Positions 1-13,956 are shown, counted from the stretch's first letter. The stretch is 64,000 bases of DNA from Brugia malayi (GCF_000002995.4 NW_025062479.1:19340721-19404720); one strand, 5' to 3'. Notes: generated from the sequence alone by a model not told the origin. Made by a program: numbers and translations.

Positions 1-1539
1 GATCTGATCTAAAAGTAGTTGAGTTTTCATCGTACATCGTACGGTAGTCTTTGACATTCTGTACTGCAATATGTCTCTAACGCATAAGCTGTAGTCGATG
101 ATGTATCAGCATTTCGATTGAGATTGCATTCAGATCGTTTTTAAGCTGTCCTTCTGCTGAAAGATGGTGTTTGTTCGTACTTGTGAGAGTTCTGACGTAA
201 AGGTTTCCAAAAACTGATAATAATATGTGGAAAGTTGTATTAAATTTAAAGGATGTCTTAATTTAATATTCCTTGGACAGATATGAAACTGTTCCATACC
301 TAGCACCCACCCATCTTCCATTTATAGCTGAGCTTATCTGCATTGTCTTTAATGTCACAGTTTTTAATAAAGAGTCTGTGTTCTTTTATTTTAACCCAAA
401 TCTGCATGCAATATCGAAACATTGTAGAGGTTTCCTAACCTAACATTCAGTCTTATGTTAAACTTAACTAAGTAAAGAGTAAAGATCATTCGACAGGTAG
501 GTCTTTACTCATTTAATCATACGCTTGTTGTAAAACAATGCATAATATACAAGAATTTAAACTATAATTCGTTTGCTCTCTTGCGCTCATTTCATTCCAC
601 TCATTTAAATCCTTTACTTGACTTTCTCATCAAGTTATTTCTTTCTCTTCACTCCTAGATGAATTCTAAGCATCTCTAACAAAGATCTACAATTTTTCGA
701 CATTGAGTACTGTCGCTTCAGCTTCCCACAAACCATTACCAAAACTTCTTTATAGGCTTCAGAGTTCATTTCTTTTTAGTTTTGAAGTCACTAAGATGAC
801 TCTATCGTACTGTCTATAGGAAACCTTTAGATGGGACGGCAGAGACCAGTGCAGGATTTTTTTTACGGAACTAGCTTGAAGCATGCACATAAGGATAGTA
901 GAAGGGAGATCGCACGATCATTTTGACCATCTCGATAAACATAAGCTACCAAGTTTGGAAGCGATTGAGTTCTTGATTATGAAGCCTAGTCTTGAGTGAG
1001 AAAGTTCGACATCCAGTTCATGCAACCAACACCATTTCCTTTGAGAATGCTTTCACATACACCAGTTCCACCACGGACAGAAATGTCGATATTAGAGCAG
1101 AACGAAACGACACTCGGGACAACACCCGCAACTCGAATATTACAACACGTCTTACGTCCAGCAAGCATACGTCCTTATTTTATCTAACCTCTGCATAAAG
1201 TCCCAATTGACTGTACCCCAACCCGCAGTTATTACTTCACAAAACTCTGGTTTCAGAAACCCAAACACACCATTTCACATTGATGGGGGAACCGAACCAT
1301 AAATCCCGGGTTTCAGCTCCGACTCATCTCGAAATTGTGATGGCACTCATAATCCGGAGTGTTTATGTGAAATAACACAGAGAAAAAAAAAATTTATTCA
1401 AAATCATCGAAAAATGTGAAATTGATTCCAAAAAGCTTCAAAATGTGTATTATAAAAATCATCGAAAATTCTGTATTATGATTGAAAAGTATTTTAAGTT
1501 ATCATGGAAATTGTTTCGACATCACAAAAAAAGATATTT
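1..1539. other. No gene recognised
   Basis: AT-rich sequence. The only unusual part is about 986-1198, where GC content rises and frames on both strands stay open for 60 or more codons. They carry no recognisable domain, so I do not call a gene. Confidence 0.5.
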
Positions 1540-3140
1540 GAAAAACAGTAGTGCGGTGATAAAATCACCACTCGACTTTATAGCGACTGTCGCACTTTCA
1601 AAATAAAAACAAGGTTATTCGAAAATGATGGTGCGACAAAAAATAAAACCACCATCTGACTTTATAGCGACTGTCGTATTTTCAAAATAAAAATAAGGTT
1701 ATTCGAAAATAACGATGCGATGATAAAACCATCACTTAACTTTATTTGCGATTGTCGCACTTAACTCCCCAAAATAAAATAAAAAGCTTATTCGAAAATG
1801 ATGGTGCGACAAAAAATAAAACCACCATCTGACTTTATAGCGACTGTCGTATTTTCAAAATAAAAATAAGGTTATTCGAAAATGATGGTGCGACGATAAA
1901 ACCATCACTTTATTTGCGATTGTCGCATTTAACTTCCCAAAATAAAATAAAAAGCTTATTCGAAAATGATGGTGCGACAAAAAATAAAACCACCATCTGA
2001 ATTTATAGCGATTGTCGTATTTTCAAAATAAAAATAAGGTTATTCGAAAATAACGGTGCGATGATAAAACCATCACTTAACTTTATTTGCGATTGTCGCA
2101 TTTAACTCCCCAAAATAAAATAAAAAGCTTATTCGAAAATGATGGTGCGACAAAAAATAAAACCACCATCTGACTTTATAGCGACTGTCGTATTTTCAAA
2201 ATAAAAATAAGCTTATTCGAAAATGATGGTGCGACAAAAAATAAAACCACCATCTGACTTTATAGCGATTGTCGCACTTTCAAAATAAAAATAAGGTTAT
2301 TCGAAAATGATGGTGCGACGATAAAACCATCACTTAACTTTATTTGCGATTGTCGCATTTAACTTCCCAAAATAAAATAAAAAGCTTATTCGAAAATGAT
2401 GGTGCGACAAAAAATAAAACCACCATCTGAATTTATAGCGATTGTCGTATTTTCAAAATAAAAATAAGGTTATTCGAAAATAACGGTGCGATGATAAAAC
2501 CATCACTTAACTTTATTTGCGATTGTCGCATTTAACTCCCCAAAATAAAATAAAAAGCTTATTCGAAAATGATGGTGCGACAAAAAATAAAACCACCATC
2601 TGACTTTATAGCGACTGTCGTATTTTCAAAATAAAAATAAGCTTATTCGAAAATGATGGTGCGACAAAAAATAAAACCACCATCTGACTTTATAGCGATT
2701 GTCGCACTTTCAAAATAAAAATAAGGTTATTCGAAAATGATGGTGCGACGATAAAACCATCACTTAACTTTATTTGCGATTGTCGCATTTAACTTCCCAA
2801 AATAAAATAAAAAGCTTATTCGAAAATGATGGTGCGACAAAAAATAAAACCACCATCTGAATTTATAGCGATTGTCGTATTTTCAAAATAAAAATAAGGT
2901 TATTCGAAAATGATGGTGCGATGATAAAACCATCACTTAACTTTATTTGCGATTGTCGCATTTAACTTCCCAAAATAAAAATAAAAAGCTTAGTCAAAAA
3001 CGATGGTGTGGCAATAAATAAAACCACCACTTCACTTTATTGTGACCGTCGCACTTAAAATAGTTCATTCGAAAAATGATAGTGCGATGATAGATAAAAT
3101 CATCATTAACTTTATTACGAGTGTAGGATTTAACTTTTCA
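1540..3140. repeat. Minisatellite of ~85-bp monomers in 430-bp higher-order units
   Basis: About 19 tandem monomers, each about 80-92 bp, share 'TTATTCGAAAATGATGGTGCGA', a variable centre and 'TTTATAGCGACTGTCGCA'-like or 'TTTGCGATTGTCGCA'-like ends (shortened or mutated between copies). Several carry HindIII-type AAGCTT. From about 1921 to 2940 whole blocks recur at a 430-bp period: TGTCGCATTTAACTTCCC occurs at 1921, 2351 and 2781, and TTTAACTCCCC-type blocks at 2101 and 2531. Each monomer contains the inverted repeat GATGGTG...CACCATC, and most also GCGAC...GTCGC, so single strands could fold into nested hairpins. The edge monomers (about 1540 and 3000-3140) are most diverged, as expected for arrays homogenised in the middle. 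There is no coding potential. Confidence 0.93.
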
Positions 3141-6100
3141 AATGGCATCTATCGTACTGTTTGTAAAAACGAGCTCTAAGAGCCTCAAGGTCGCGTCCAT
3201 TCTTTAATTTTATGGGTATGACTTTTACAGCAAAATAAATGCGTAAACACTTATATATGATACATGTAGAGCAATGATTAGCTCTCCTACTGGAGTTCCA
3301 GTTGAAACCTGACCTGAAACAAGTGCCAGTAGCACTGCTCCGAAAATACCGAAACTTCCAGGTAGAAAAGACCCAGAGTGGGAAATCAATGGAAAACTTG
3401 CTCCATGCTAAACACGACAACAAATGCAATTTTTTGACGCAATTCAATTAACCATTAAATTTACCATTTACTATCCTGTTTCACTCCATCACAAATATAT
3501 TTTTCAGGAAATTTCAAGAATCTAATCCGTTTCATTACCCATCACTTACACATTAGACCAGGATTGAATTACATTAACTCTAGCTCACTAGCCTCCTCCT
3601 TAGGTACATCAACGTAATTCTGTCTAAAGAGTCACAAACATCCAGATTCAAATGCAAAACGAAAACAGCTTCTTGTACTTATTTTTTGACACTTTTTCCA
3701 AAATAAAAGGATATGATGGAAGTGGCACGAATGTCAGTCAAGCAAGTACAACCTGGCCGACCCTAATAAACAGGACGAGAAGTACAGGCATTCAATCGTC
3801 CTAGGCACAACGACTCACCCTAAACAACATTTTAAAATCTATGTCAAGTACACTTAAGTGGGAACCCGTCCAAAAAAATCTTACAGCCTACCTATTTTAA
3901 ATTGACGCACGCCACACGCCAATTAGAGAGCAGCTGTCATGGAAGATTAGTGCTTCCATGACTCCAGCAGTCCTAGAGTTGACTTACACTAGCCTACAAA
4001 CAACTACAAATTATCTAACTAATGCATACAGAAAAACTAATTATTGAATGAATTACTGAACTACCTAAATGCCTGCACAATTTATCACATTTCGACCGGC
4101 TGTCTTACTTTTCGTTGACAAACACGACCTCCCATCATGTCCGACTGTTTTTGAAACAGAAGCTACAAAAACTAATTTAAGATGAACATACTATATTTAC
4201 AGTGTTCCAACTGTAGCGAATTATAATTTCGCGAAAACTCTAACCAAAATAAGGTTAACATAAAGGAAAACTAATAAATCATTTTTAAATTGTAAACAGT
4301 CTTATGAAATCATAAATCATCTCTCCATAAATATAGCTCTTTAAGGCCTATTACTTGTGATTTTTATGTTTACTGTGAAATTAGTTTTCATCACAATCTC
4401 TTCCTTTAAATTCCTTATATGACCTTACTGTAAACACCTCCAATTCCTCACATACGTGTCATATGCATGTTTAACCCTTTAAATATATAATCCTATTGTA
4501 AACACTTCCAATTCTTAGCTCATATGGTCTTATCGTAGACACACCCAATTATTATAAATACGTGATAAATAACATTATTTTCGACTCCACTGATCATAAC
4601 CATATACAATTCCCCTCCCTTCCAAAACAGACTGAATTTCCCACTAAATATATAATACGTTCTATAAAAGTAAACTTACGATAATTTCACTGCTGTCTTA
4701 TAAATAATAGCGTATCTGACGCCTACTACCTTCAATGCTATGTGCGGATTACAATAATTAAGGTAAGTTTTCCTAAATATATTTCACAAACCAACGACAA
4801 CCTTTCAAGACACCAACTGGAGTCGTTTATCTGAAATGGAACAACGACATACTAAAATGCTGGTCATCAGAACGAAGCCACAGGAAAAGAAAGAAGAAAT
4901 AAGTCAAGCTAACATTTTGTTCACTGCGATGCTGATTGAATGACAGAAACCCACCAAACTAAATTTATTAAAGTCTATCAACAGCGAACACTCGTGATTT
5001 TTTTGGAGAAAGTAAAGAATAAAGAGAGAGAAGGCAACAGTAATTTTTAGCGTTACTTTGAAAGAGATTAAAACGGTCTCGGCTACCACTCCTAGTCCTC
5101 GAAATAACGGTGCGGTACCTAGATCTACTACCTAAATGATATGTACATCCTGGAATGTCATCAAAACAAAGCACTTATCCATCGACTACCTAAAAATAAA
5201 TTCTTGAAAATATTTCTACTGAAATTTGTAAACTTACAACTACCTAACAAATGCATCACAAAACACACTGTAACGTCCTAGAGCGTTTTATGAAGTACGA
5301 TACTAACTACATCAAAACTTAAAAATAAAAAGTTACCTGCTAGAACTTACGAAAATCAAGTCCTAAAATATCTCACACCTATTTCGAACTATTCATTTCA
5401 TGACGACGTTCTTGAAAGCAATACCACACCGCTGTACAATGAATTCAAACGTATCAAAACACTAATATAGTTCCTTAACCAGTGGAAGTTCTTTCAATTC
5501 GCATAATTTTTATATGTGGACCCTTGTAAATCGCGTATATGTCACAGCACTACCAACTAGTTATTTCTTCATCTATTATAATACTAGATGAACTAGGACC
5601 TAGTAATGTAAACTATAAGAAAAACAGTCCACCACCAATCTAAAATTCCCCAGCAGTTGCACAGAAGCCTCTATAACAGTTGACCAGCTGCAAATATACC
5701 TAATAATCTCCAAACAGCACTATTAATTACGATGTCCAAACGTTTGGGAACTGCTCAAATCCAAAGTTATCGACACAAAATCGAAATTGAAAGATCCTAT
5801 CAAACCAGCCAACAAGGATACTGCAATAAATATGTCTTCCTCTGTTCACTAAAACATACTTCAGCAAAAACTATTCTGGCTACCACTCATTTTGCCAGCA
5901 AATTTTTTCTTTGTCTGCATCGGAATTTTAATTTCAAACTGCAAAAATTCGAAACTACAATACCAAATTTATTACAAAAAACTTTTTGTATAAAGCAACC
6001 CCTCGAACAAAAACCAAAAATACAACCACAATTTCACAGGGTGTCCCTGTTAACGTAGATGTGACTGTAGCACACTTGATCTACTCAAAATCATGTTAAA

Positions 6101-7440
6101 AAAACGAAGAAAAAATGTTAATGTAAAGTGTTTACAAATCATTACACAAATGAGTTGAATGTGATTTCTTCAGCGGGACTTCAGATCTCGAGTACATTCC
6201 CGTTCCTACCAAATTCTCACAGCTTGAGCTTTACTGCCACAACAACATCAGGACCAAGCGGATTGAAGAGACACCCTGCCTGACCGTCAGAAGTCCTAAA
6301 TGCAAAATTCAACTACTTCAAATCAGGACCCGGGTAGTTAATAACCCTCACCCTACTCTTAAGCAATTTATATCCGCAATCAGAACCATGCGGTGTTCAA
6401 ATAATCCGCGTCAACTAAATCATTCCTATAAATGGAGTCCACCTGACTGTTTACACATTTACCTACGAAATTTATTTCTCCTACAATTTTTTGGTCAGAA
6501 AAACCTATAATTTGGTCAGAACAAGCAGCAGATAGACACACATCTTCGGCTCACACAATACGAACTACTTTTTCGTCTCAAAACAATTACTGCCTGTCCA
6601 CTCGGTATAAACGATATTAACGTACAATTTGATCCACATTAATTTAACATCAGACAGGGCTTCCAAAATTTCATAAATTTTGCAACACATTTGTCTACTA
6701 AATGAATAATTCATGAATGTCTAGCCATATAGAATGCAAATACTTCTGCAGTCAGGAAAGGACATGCACTGTTCACAAGCACCCGCCTGATTATTTTTTT
6801 TAGGCCTCTAACATTGAAATTACAGATGCACCTTAAGATCTTACAGATAACAAAGTTTGAGACCCTCATCGAAACGATTTCATTTCACTATTTCTTAATA
6901 AAGTCAGCACTTCGTCGTATCCCATCCAAAATATATTCCACCAATATTCATTATCACATCCACTTCCAAGATTACGCATTTTTTTCTATCCTTTTGTGAC
7001 TACCATCACTTCATGTTCACATGAGATCCTTTTCTTCGTTCACTATTTTTGTTCAAGAACAATATATTTACTACTTAAAAGCATAACTACCACTTTATTG
7101 TACTACTATATGTTATGGAAGGGGTTTAAGAAACAATTGCCAATTCATCAATTACTTCTATTACTTACAATGTCTAACAACATTACTTTCTATACACAAA
7201 CTATGTGCATAATAAATGCCTCTAATGAACGACCATATACAAATTACAAATGCTGCTTCTGATTTAATCCTCAAATTCACCATAAATCCACATTTACAGA
7301 ACTAGTAATCCAATTACCAATAAATTTTTAAACCAAAAACGGCCATAACAACGAAAAACATATTGGACTGGGTATGACTAATTACTACACTCACTATTGA
7401 AGTTATCTTGAATTCTACAAACTTTCCCCTCTAAACAAAT
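3141..7440. other. No gene recognised
   Basis: AT-rich, with only short unconvincing frames on both strands, the longest about 105-108 codons (minus 3447-3130, plus 5732-6058). Neither has low-stop neighbours, recognisable motifs or good splice context. Confidence 0.5.
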
Positions 7441-8254
7441 GCAGCATTTTTCCAAGCTTTGAAATTCTTTGAAATTAGGTCAGTTTTCTTCGGAAGCTTT
7501 TCAAAACGGGATACCCCTGCTGTTCTATTCGGTCTGAACCCAAACTTCGTAACGTAACAGATCTCTCGGGTGTTCCTGTGTCTCACTGCTCCACGGTGAC
7601 GCTACGTAATAACTCAGGGATCGTCTTCAACCCTATCTGAGGATTACTCAATCTCTTCAATCCTGAAAATCTCCAATTCATTGGTGAACACTGTCAGTTG
7701 GGATATGCGTAATATCCAGCTTTCCTACGTAACTTTTATAACAACCCGAACGAATCAAGCCCAGAATTTTACTAGCCTCCATTATCACGAATTACGGGAT
7801 GAAATATGGTTTCACTGCTATAACGAATTTCAAAATTGTGAACCTTAGAGCCCTTAACACCGATCCCAGTGTTTCTGCAATTTCTGTGAACTATGTACGC
7901 GCTAACTGACGTCCTACCATTCACTCCTTAACGTACCTGAAAAACAAAACCATTTCCCAGAACAAAAATGATAGGCATACTAAGAATATACCATTTAATC
8001 TACCTGTGGCCATCATCGCACCTCACTATCTTAGTTCAAGTCGTAAAACACTCACCTTGGTCGACTCACAGCAGCAACCTCCACCGAGCGAATCCTCGAC
8101 CCATCTGTCCTTCCTCTGCTCAACATACCCAACACTCCACACATCCGTCCCATCTTGGTCACGGCACAGCACACCTCCCCATCCCTAACATCTGGACCAC
8201 CCAAATGCATCCAACATTCACGAGCGGCAATAGCGCTGAACTGCCCACATCGTG

Positions 8255-8262
8255 CTTATATA
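8255..8262 (-). promoter_or_regulatory. TATA box (minus strand) in a GC-richer island
   Basis: TATATAAG reads on the minus strand. The flanking DNA (about 7500-8350) is clearly more GC-rich than the surroundings. About 200 nt downstream there is a consensus donor CCAAG|GTGAGT (exon would end at 8056) and then a strong acceptor GTTTTTCAG at 7944-7937. A transcript starting near 8230 could thus have exon 1 of about 175 nt, a 119-nt intron and a second exon from 7936. No long coding frame results: the best, starting ATG at about 8210, gives only about 56 codons across the splice. Confidence 0.35.
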
Positions 8263-8359
8263 CAGCTAGGAGTAGACCCCTCTGGAAGACCACCCACTAC
8301 GTATCGGATTCGTCGACTTTCGAAATGTGTCTTGTTCAAAAGAATAAAATGAGAAGATG

Positions 8360-11100
8360 AGGAGATAGACGCCGTACAAATAGAGAATGCGTTATGTGAA
8401 AATAAAAGAAAGCAGGAGAGGACGATATGAGAAATTGAGAGAGAGTGGAGGTGGAACTGAGCATCAGCTGATCGATTAGTTCTGCAGTGGCCCTACTCGA
8501 TCGATAGTAGGTAGATGTTTACCATCAATTTGGAATGGCTTGATGAGTTGGGTGCCAGGCGGTAGGTGTTTTTTCGGAAAGTGCTGATGTGGGGAGAGAC
8601 AAAAGCGCAGTCGAGAAGCTTCCTTTGCACTTGCCATCCCAGATTGAGCTCACAAAGATATATCACATCAAATGAAAGTGGATTCTGTTCAGCTTTAAAT
8701 AATGAGGAACACTAAGGTTTGTTTTGTGAATCAGCGAAACCAGGTTGTGTACCAAGATGCTTCACATTTTAGTGACACTGATGTTCAACTGCTAGGAAAG
8801 CCGTTACTTGATGTCCGAGGGACGACATAACGTGGACTCATGATTACTTTTCTTTACTTTCCAAAATTCCACGGTAGAATAGTTCAAAAGTTGGGAAGTG
8901 CAAATCTAATTGATTTTAAAAGTCATCTCAACAATTGTTTCAAGGTTATGGTATGAAAATAGCATTATTAGTAGTTTGAAATCATGGCGTCCATGTACTT
9001 CAACCAGCTTAAAACTTGAGTGTACTCTGTAATATCATTCCATAAAACTACGGATCAAAATTTAAGTCTTATACTGGTTTCAACTATCACACATGTCAGA
9101 AGCAAGCCAAATAATGGCAGTTGAGCAAAGGGAATAAGGCATGTTACTCTCATTCCAGGCTGCCTTTTACAGTTTGTCATATTTCTATCATACACTTAAA
9201 AACTTCATAACACAGAATAATAACGAGTACAAAAAAACACAAATGTGGTTTTGCCCTCGTTATGGTTGTACTTTTCAAAAAGACAAAGCTAAGACCACAG
9301 CAGAGTCTTCAGAGCTAATAACTAAGTTTGAAACGAACATGTAAACATCGGATTATCAGCTTTAGAGATATCCCAAACATACTGTTTCGAAAGATCTGTC
9401 TCGTATGCTAAACCGTTCGATGTATGCATGGAGTGCCTGTAAAAATAAGTTGTAATTTGGCAAACGAATTCTTGGTACGTAGGAAATGTAAACAAACTTC
9501 CCCAGCCTGCAAATGAAAACACTTCGAAAATTTTTATATTGTTCAAGTGATATGATAATGATTTTTTTTTTTTTTTTTTTGACGAAGACAGTGCATTTCA
9601 ATTAAAAGTAGTTATAAAGCATTTGTCGTAAGAGCTCATATGTTTGTGAGCAGACTTATCTATTGATATTTCTTCCTAGCATTTAAGACAGAAAGTTTGA
9701 TATTATCACCGTTAGTCGTTTTTAACCTGAATGACCCTGTATTTCTGCGAACAGTCAGTCCAATTCAGGACAAGTACTTTGCAACATCGAACATTCTGTC
9801 GTATAACCATTATTAAAATTGCTAAGTATTTTTCTGTATCTTACGAAATAAGAAAAGCTCTGTAATGAATTATTAATGGAATCTTTTATTCCAGTCGAAA
9901 TTATGCCGTATAAGAATAGATGTGAATGGGAAGAAAGATCACAAATTTTAGGAGTAAAGAAATGAAGTATCACATTTTTATTCTTTTCAGAGTGTGCAAC
10001 ATGAAACTTTTCGATTAGTGAAGGGCGAGCCAGTAAAAGACTGTCGAATCCAACAAGAAACAAACGACTGGTTATTTTATTCAGATGCAAAGTCGTGGAA
10101 ATCCACACACGATGAAAGGAAAAATTAAACTATCTAGAAATAGGTGCGAGCGACTAATATGTAGCAGTATGGGAGATTTCAGTTGAATAGTGGGAGTTCT
10201 GATTAAAAACTGACCAGCTGAAGGACAGGATTTCTCCTGAAGGAACCAAACATCAACAGAAGCTTCTCCTTAGGCTAGTTCGAATTGAAAATTTTCATTT
10301 ACACATTATTTCTACAGGGTAATATCGTATCGAGCTTTGCTCCGGACGTTTCATAGTTGTCGAAATTTCGACTAATTTGAGAAATTATATCTTTTTTCCT
10401 CCTTCGTAGAAATCTGGTTTTATTGAAATGCTCGAACTTGCTATATCACAAGATTATCCAAGTGGAAGCAGAAATCAGTTTCTTAAGAAATGATGAAAGA
10501 AGAGAGTGCTCGGCACCTTATTCCGCAGTATCTGTATCCATCATAAACGTCCCAAATCGGACTTCTGAGAATAAAGAATATAAAATAAAGGTGCTAAGAG
10601 ATTTGTGAGGAAGGATTAGAATATTGTCCGCCTGCTGGCATTTTTAAATTTAGTGGCAAATATTTTTTGTCACTATGCCTGATGGGAGTCACTATGCCTC
10701 ATTTTTTTCTCCGAAAATTAGTGCTTTTAGATTATAGCGTATTTCTATTAATTAATAACATTTCATATCCTTGCAACATAACGATGCATTTCATTTCTTA
10801 TTCATTTCCAAACATTTAATACTTATTGAAATTCTTTCAGTACTCTCAGTTATCCCCACCATGTAGTTTTGGAATGTAATTTGATTGGAAAAACGAACTG
10901 GTATGATAAATCACTAACAACTATTATTTAATGTGCTGTTGAAACTGATCAAAATTTATCTTTTATAAATCACATATCGAATCAACAGATCCAGAGAAAT
11001 CATGAATTGGATCAGTAAATCCATACACCTTGAGTTCATGGCTGACTTTACTATCAAAATGGTTCCTTTTATTTAACGAAAAGTCAGCGAAAAAAGACGT
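8360..11100. other. No gene recognised
   Basis: AT-rich intergenic-type DNA. It contains a poly-T tract at about 9563-9580 and several 60-117-codon frames without motifs. No RNA gene or repeat family is evident. Confidence 0.45.
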
Positions 11101-11310
11101 TGTCTTATATAAAATGTTTCAGTTGCTTTCACCGTTGATTAGACTTTTTTCAAATTTCGGATGGAGTGTCTACGTTCAAAATATTATTTTAAAATGCTGT
11201 AAGGATGATGCACAGATAATCGCAATATTGGGAATGTAGTGGGAGAGTGAAATGCTTGTATATACTTGTACTGTTGTAAAAGAAATCCCATTGATTTGAT
11301 GTGAGTGAAA
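11101..11310 (+). pseudogene. Intron-less copy of the 17.8-18.3 kb putative exons
   Basis: Positions 11124-11216 are identical over 93 nt to the reverse complement of 18318-18226. The sequence then passes directly into 11217-11310, which matches the reverse complement of the second segment (17912-17825) at roughly 80-85% by eye, with a ~10-nt insertion and a 4-nt loss at the junction. The junction loss shifts the frame and leads to an early stop, so this copy is broken. Similarity also reaches about 17 nt upstream of the first segment, into what would be intron in the other copy. A simple processed retrocopy therefore does not explain everything. The copies are in opposite orientation about 7 kb apart. 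Confidence 0.5.
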
Positions 11311-11434
11311 TATTGTCCACGTAATTCCAAACAACCTGTTGTTGATGGCCATTAGCAGACATTAGTTGTCACGTAGCTACATCGCCGATCTGTCATCATA
11401 CTCCTATGGTTTATTTTTGCAAACAGTAGTGCAT

Positions 11435-11506
11435 TGCCTCATGCTGGAATCGAACCAGCGACCTTCTGTTTACGAGACAGACGCTCTGCCACTGAACTAA
11501 TGAGGC
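11435..11506 (-). tRNA. tRNA-Thr, anticodon CGU
   Basis: The 72-nt minus-strand sequence folds as a full cloverleaf. The acceptor stem is GCCTCAT/ATGAGGC with discriminator A. The D arm contains AGTGGCAGA, the anticodon arm is TCTGT-CTCGTAA-ACAGA, and the T arm is GCTGG-TTCGATT-CCAGC. The anticodon CGT occupies + positions 11472-11474 and reads ACG (Thr). The B-box-like GGTTCGATTCC is intact. There is no intron. No run of four T is seen within about 30 nt after the 3' end, so the Pol III terminator is unclear. Confidence 0.92.
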
Positions 11507-13956
11507 TCAGCCTTTGCTGTTTTGCGGATGTGTAGAGGAAATTTACCATCGAATGTAATGAAAGGTCCAGCAATTGTTGACATAATATTTGGAATAAAGA
11601 ATTTAAAACATATCTAAATCCCAAATGATCCATTTTTTGCATTTGTTAGATGACTTTTCTTCATATATTCTACATACCATCCACTCATTCCATTGCTAAC
11701 ATTTTTGTTTGAATTTCATCCAATTCCAACTTCAGTTTCCTATTTACATAACAAGACAAAACTCAATCGTTTTTGTTGAATAAATTACTGACTCGTCTTT
11801 TCTTTCTGTGATTAAAATGCTTTTGAGAAGGTAGAGAAAACTATGAGCAATCGCCAGGCAAAGAATCACAATTTCAGTACGTTGCAAATAATATGTTATG
11901 GAAAGACTGGCTAGCAGAAACTGACAGAAAAGAAGAAAAGACGAAGTGCTGAAATATAAACAAATATGAATGAGGTCGGTATGAAGCAACTTCTGAGACT
12001 CGAGCAGCTTGAAAGAAATGTAGTTTAGTATCTTTTTCAATTTTTTGCGACGAGTGTGCCAGATGCTCGTGTCGTGAAATCTAGAACTATTGTAGCCTAG
12101 AGTCGAAATGGACTTTCGTATGCACAAGAGCCTTCTTTGTTTGTATTGCAGTTGGTGTAGACGAATGTACTGAGTGGAAGGTCTGTTGTAACGATTTTAT
12201 TCGCTAGCAACCATGATACAAATTTTTACCGCGAATATGCTTATAAATTCGCATATTTGACTGCGAATATAGGACGAAGAATATGAATAAATTGATTAAG
12301 AACTTAAAGGATTGAAATGAACTGAATTAAATGAAAGATAGAGACAGAAGAGGGAGAGAGTGAGAGAGCAGCCAAACTATAATTTGCTGGTATAAAAACT
12401 GAGTCATAAAAAGAGTTTAAAAAACTCTTTTTGTGCGCATTGACTTAGGGCAAGCGCATGATTATGCATGAATAAAGAGCTACCGGTAGATCCAGAGGAG
12501 TCACGAACTGAGTCAGTGGCTGAAATTAACAGCTGAAAAATTCTAGACAATCAGATAAGCTTAGCTGAATAGGGTGATGAGTGCTGGAATAATGAATGTT
12601 ACATGAGATGCAATTTGAAAGAGTTTTGTATTTCTTTAACTAAGACAAATTTTAATATTATGAATTAATACAATTTTATTTAACATATTTTGTAAGTTGT
12701 TTGGAGATTCGCGAGACTGTTTCCAGTTTCGCGACTGTTCGACCACTGTTACTATCCCTTATCATAAAATATTTGCACCACCTCTTTCTGCATACTAAGT
12801 GGTAACCCACAGAAAACATTCTTATTGAGAACAATATTAGCTTGGTATCTTGTTCAACACGGAATAGAAAAGCAGAAGGAATATTTCTAGAGTATTTGAA
12901 TCCATTAAAAAATTAAAATTCTCGATTATAAATTATGTCCAATTTTCAAGTTTTTCGACTAACTTTTACCCTCGGTTTTATCTCACTATAGAAGTGAAAA
13001 ACAAGAAGTTGCACATTTTTGATCGATCCGATCTTTTTCTTGTTATTGGAACTCGAACAATACAATAACAATCTTATTACTTGTCGAACTATTCTGGAAA
13101 GGCAATCTCAATAATGTTAGGTACAAAATAGATGAACAGGGAATTTTTCTTTTGACTTTCCAATAAAAAATCTTTTCATTGAATGTATGGAAATTATTTC
13201 TAATATTTAATAATATTGTGTCCCGTAAACTATCACATGAGGTTATGAATGCAATTGTCTATCGAAGTTCGCAAATGTCTCAAATTCTTTTGTTTGAGGT
13301 CAAACTATTGAGCTCAAACTATGAACTCAGGTACTTTGTATTTGCTCATTTTTGTTAAAATGACAACTCAGGAAGCTAATACTGCGAATTCTCTACTATG
13401 GTGGTTGCAAACAAAGGCAAATGAAGACACTGCACTCCCCTCCATTTAACTGCTCGCCACGTTTCTTCGTACTTAGTTCTTTCGAAAAGAAGGCCAAAAA
13501 TAAGTAATGCAAGCTACCTCTGGCCATGAGCCACTAAAAACTTCTTGTGGGAAAAACCGAATTGTAATATGTAGAAATGAAATTGTATTAAATCCATAGA
13601 AAAAGATTTTCTTGTTTGAATATTCTTTATTCAAATATTCCAATGCCACGTAAGGAATTATTTATCTGATGTTCACCTTTCATGTAACTGGACTTATTTA
13701 ATTGTTTGTTAACTACTGTTGGAATTTGTTACTAATTAGATTGTCTACTATTATCAGCTCTTATTTAATTGATCCCTTTTGTTGTTTATCGGTTCTTTAC
13801 TAACAGTAAATTATATTTGAATTTGACAAGGTTAACAGTTCTTTGTTTAGCTGACCTCCTTTGCGGGTAAATCACCTTGTTATGAGCTGATGCTTACCTT
13901 TCCTTTATTGAGGTCAGGTTTTCGGGATAGCAATCTGCTGGCATTCATTGCCTTCC
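11507..13956. other. No gene recognised
   Basis: It contains one 127-codon minus-strand frame (12127-11744) that starts with TTG and is hydrophobic and Lys/Ser-rich. Its length is about what chance gives for one frame per window of this composition, so it is not called. The DNA from about 13570 on may already be retrotransposon flank. Confidence 0.4.

Noticed and set aside
1540..3140. CRISPR array
   Set aside because: The repeated units are contiguous and mutually similar, without unique spacers, and the surrounding genes are eukaryotic with introns.
7968..8360. 130-codon + strand ORF
   Set aside because: It lies opposite a minus-strand TATA/donor arrangement, several frames are open there because of higher GC, and the peptide (Ser/His/Pro-rich) has no recognisable domain or splice support.
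11439..11642. 67-codon ORF overlapping the tRNA
   Set aside because: Its end ('SVAERLSRKQKVAGSIPA') is the familiar artefact of translating a tRNA gene.
11744..12127. 127-codon minus-strand ORF as a gene
   Set aside because: It starts with TTG rather than ATG, has no domain, and about one frame of this length is expected by chance in a window of this composition.
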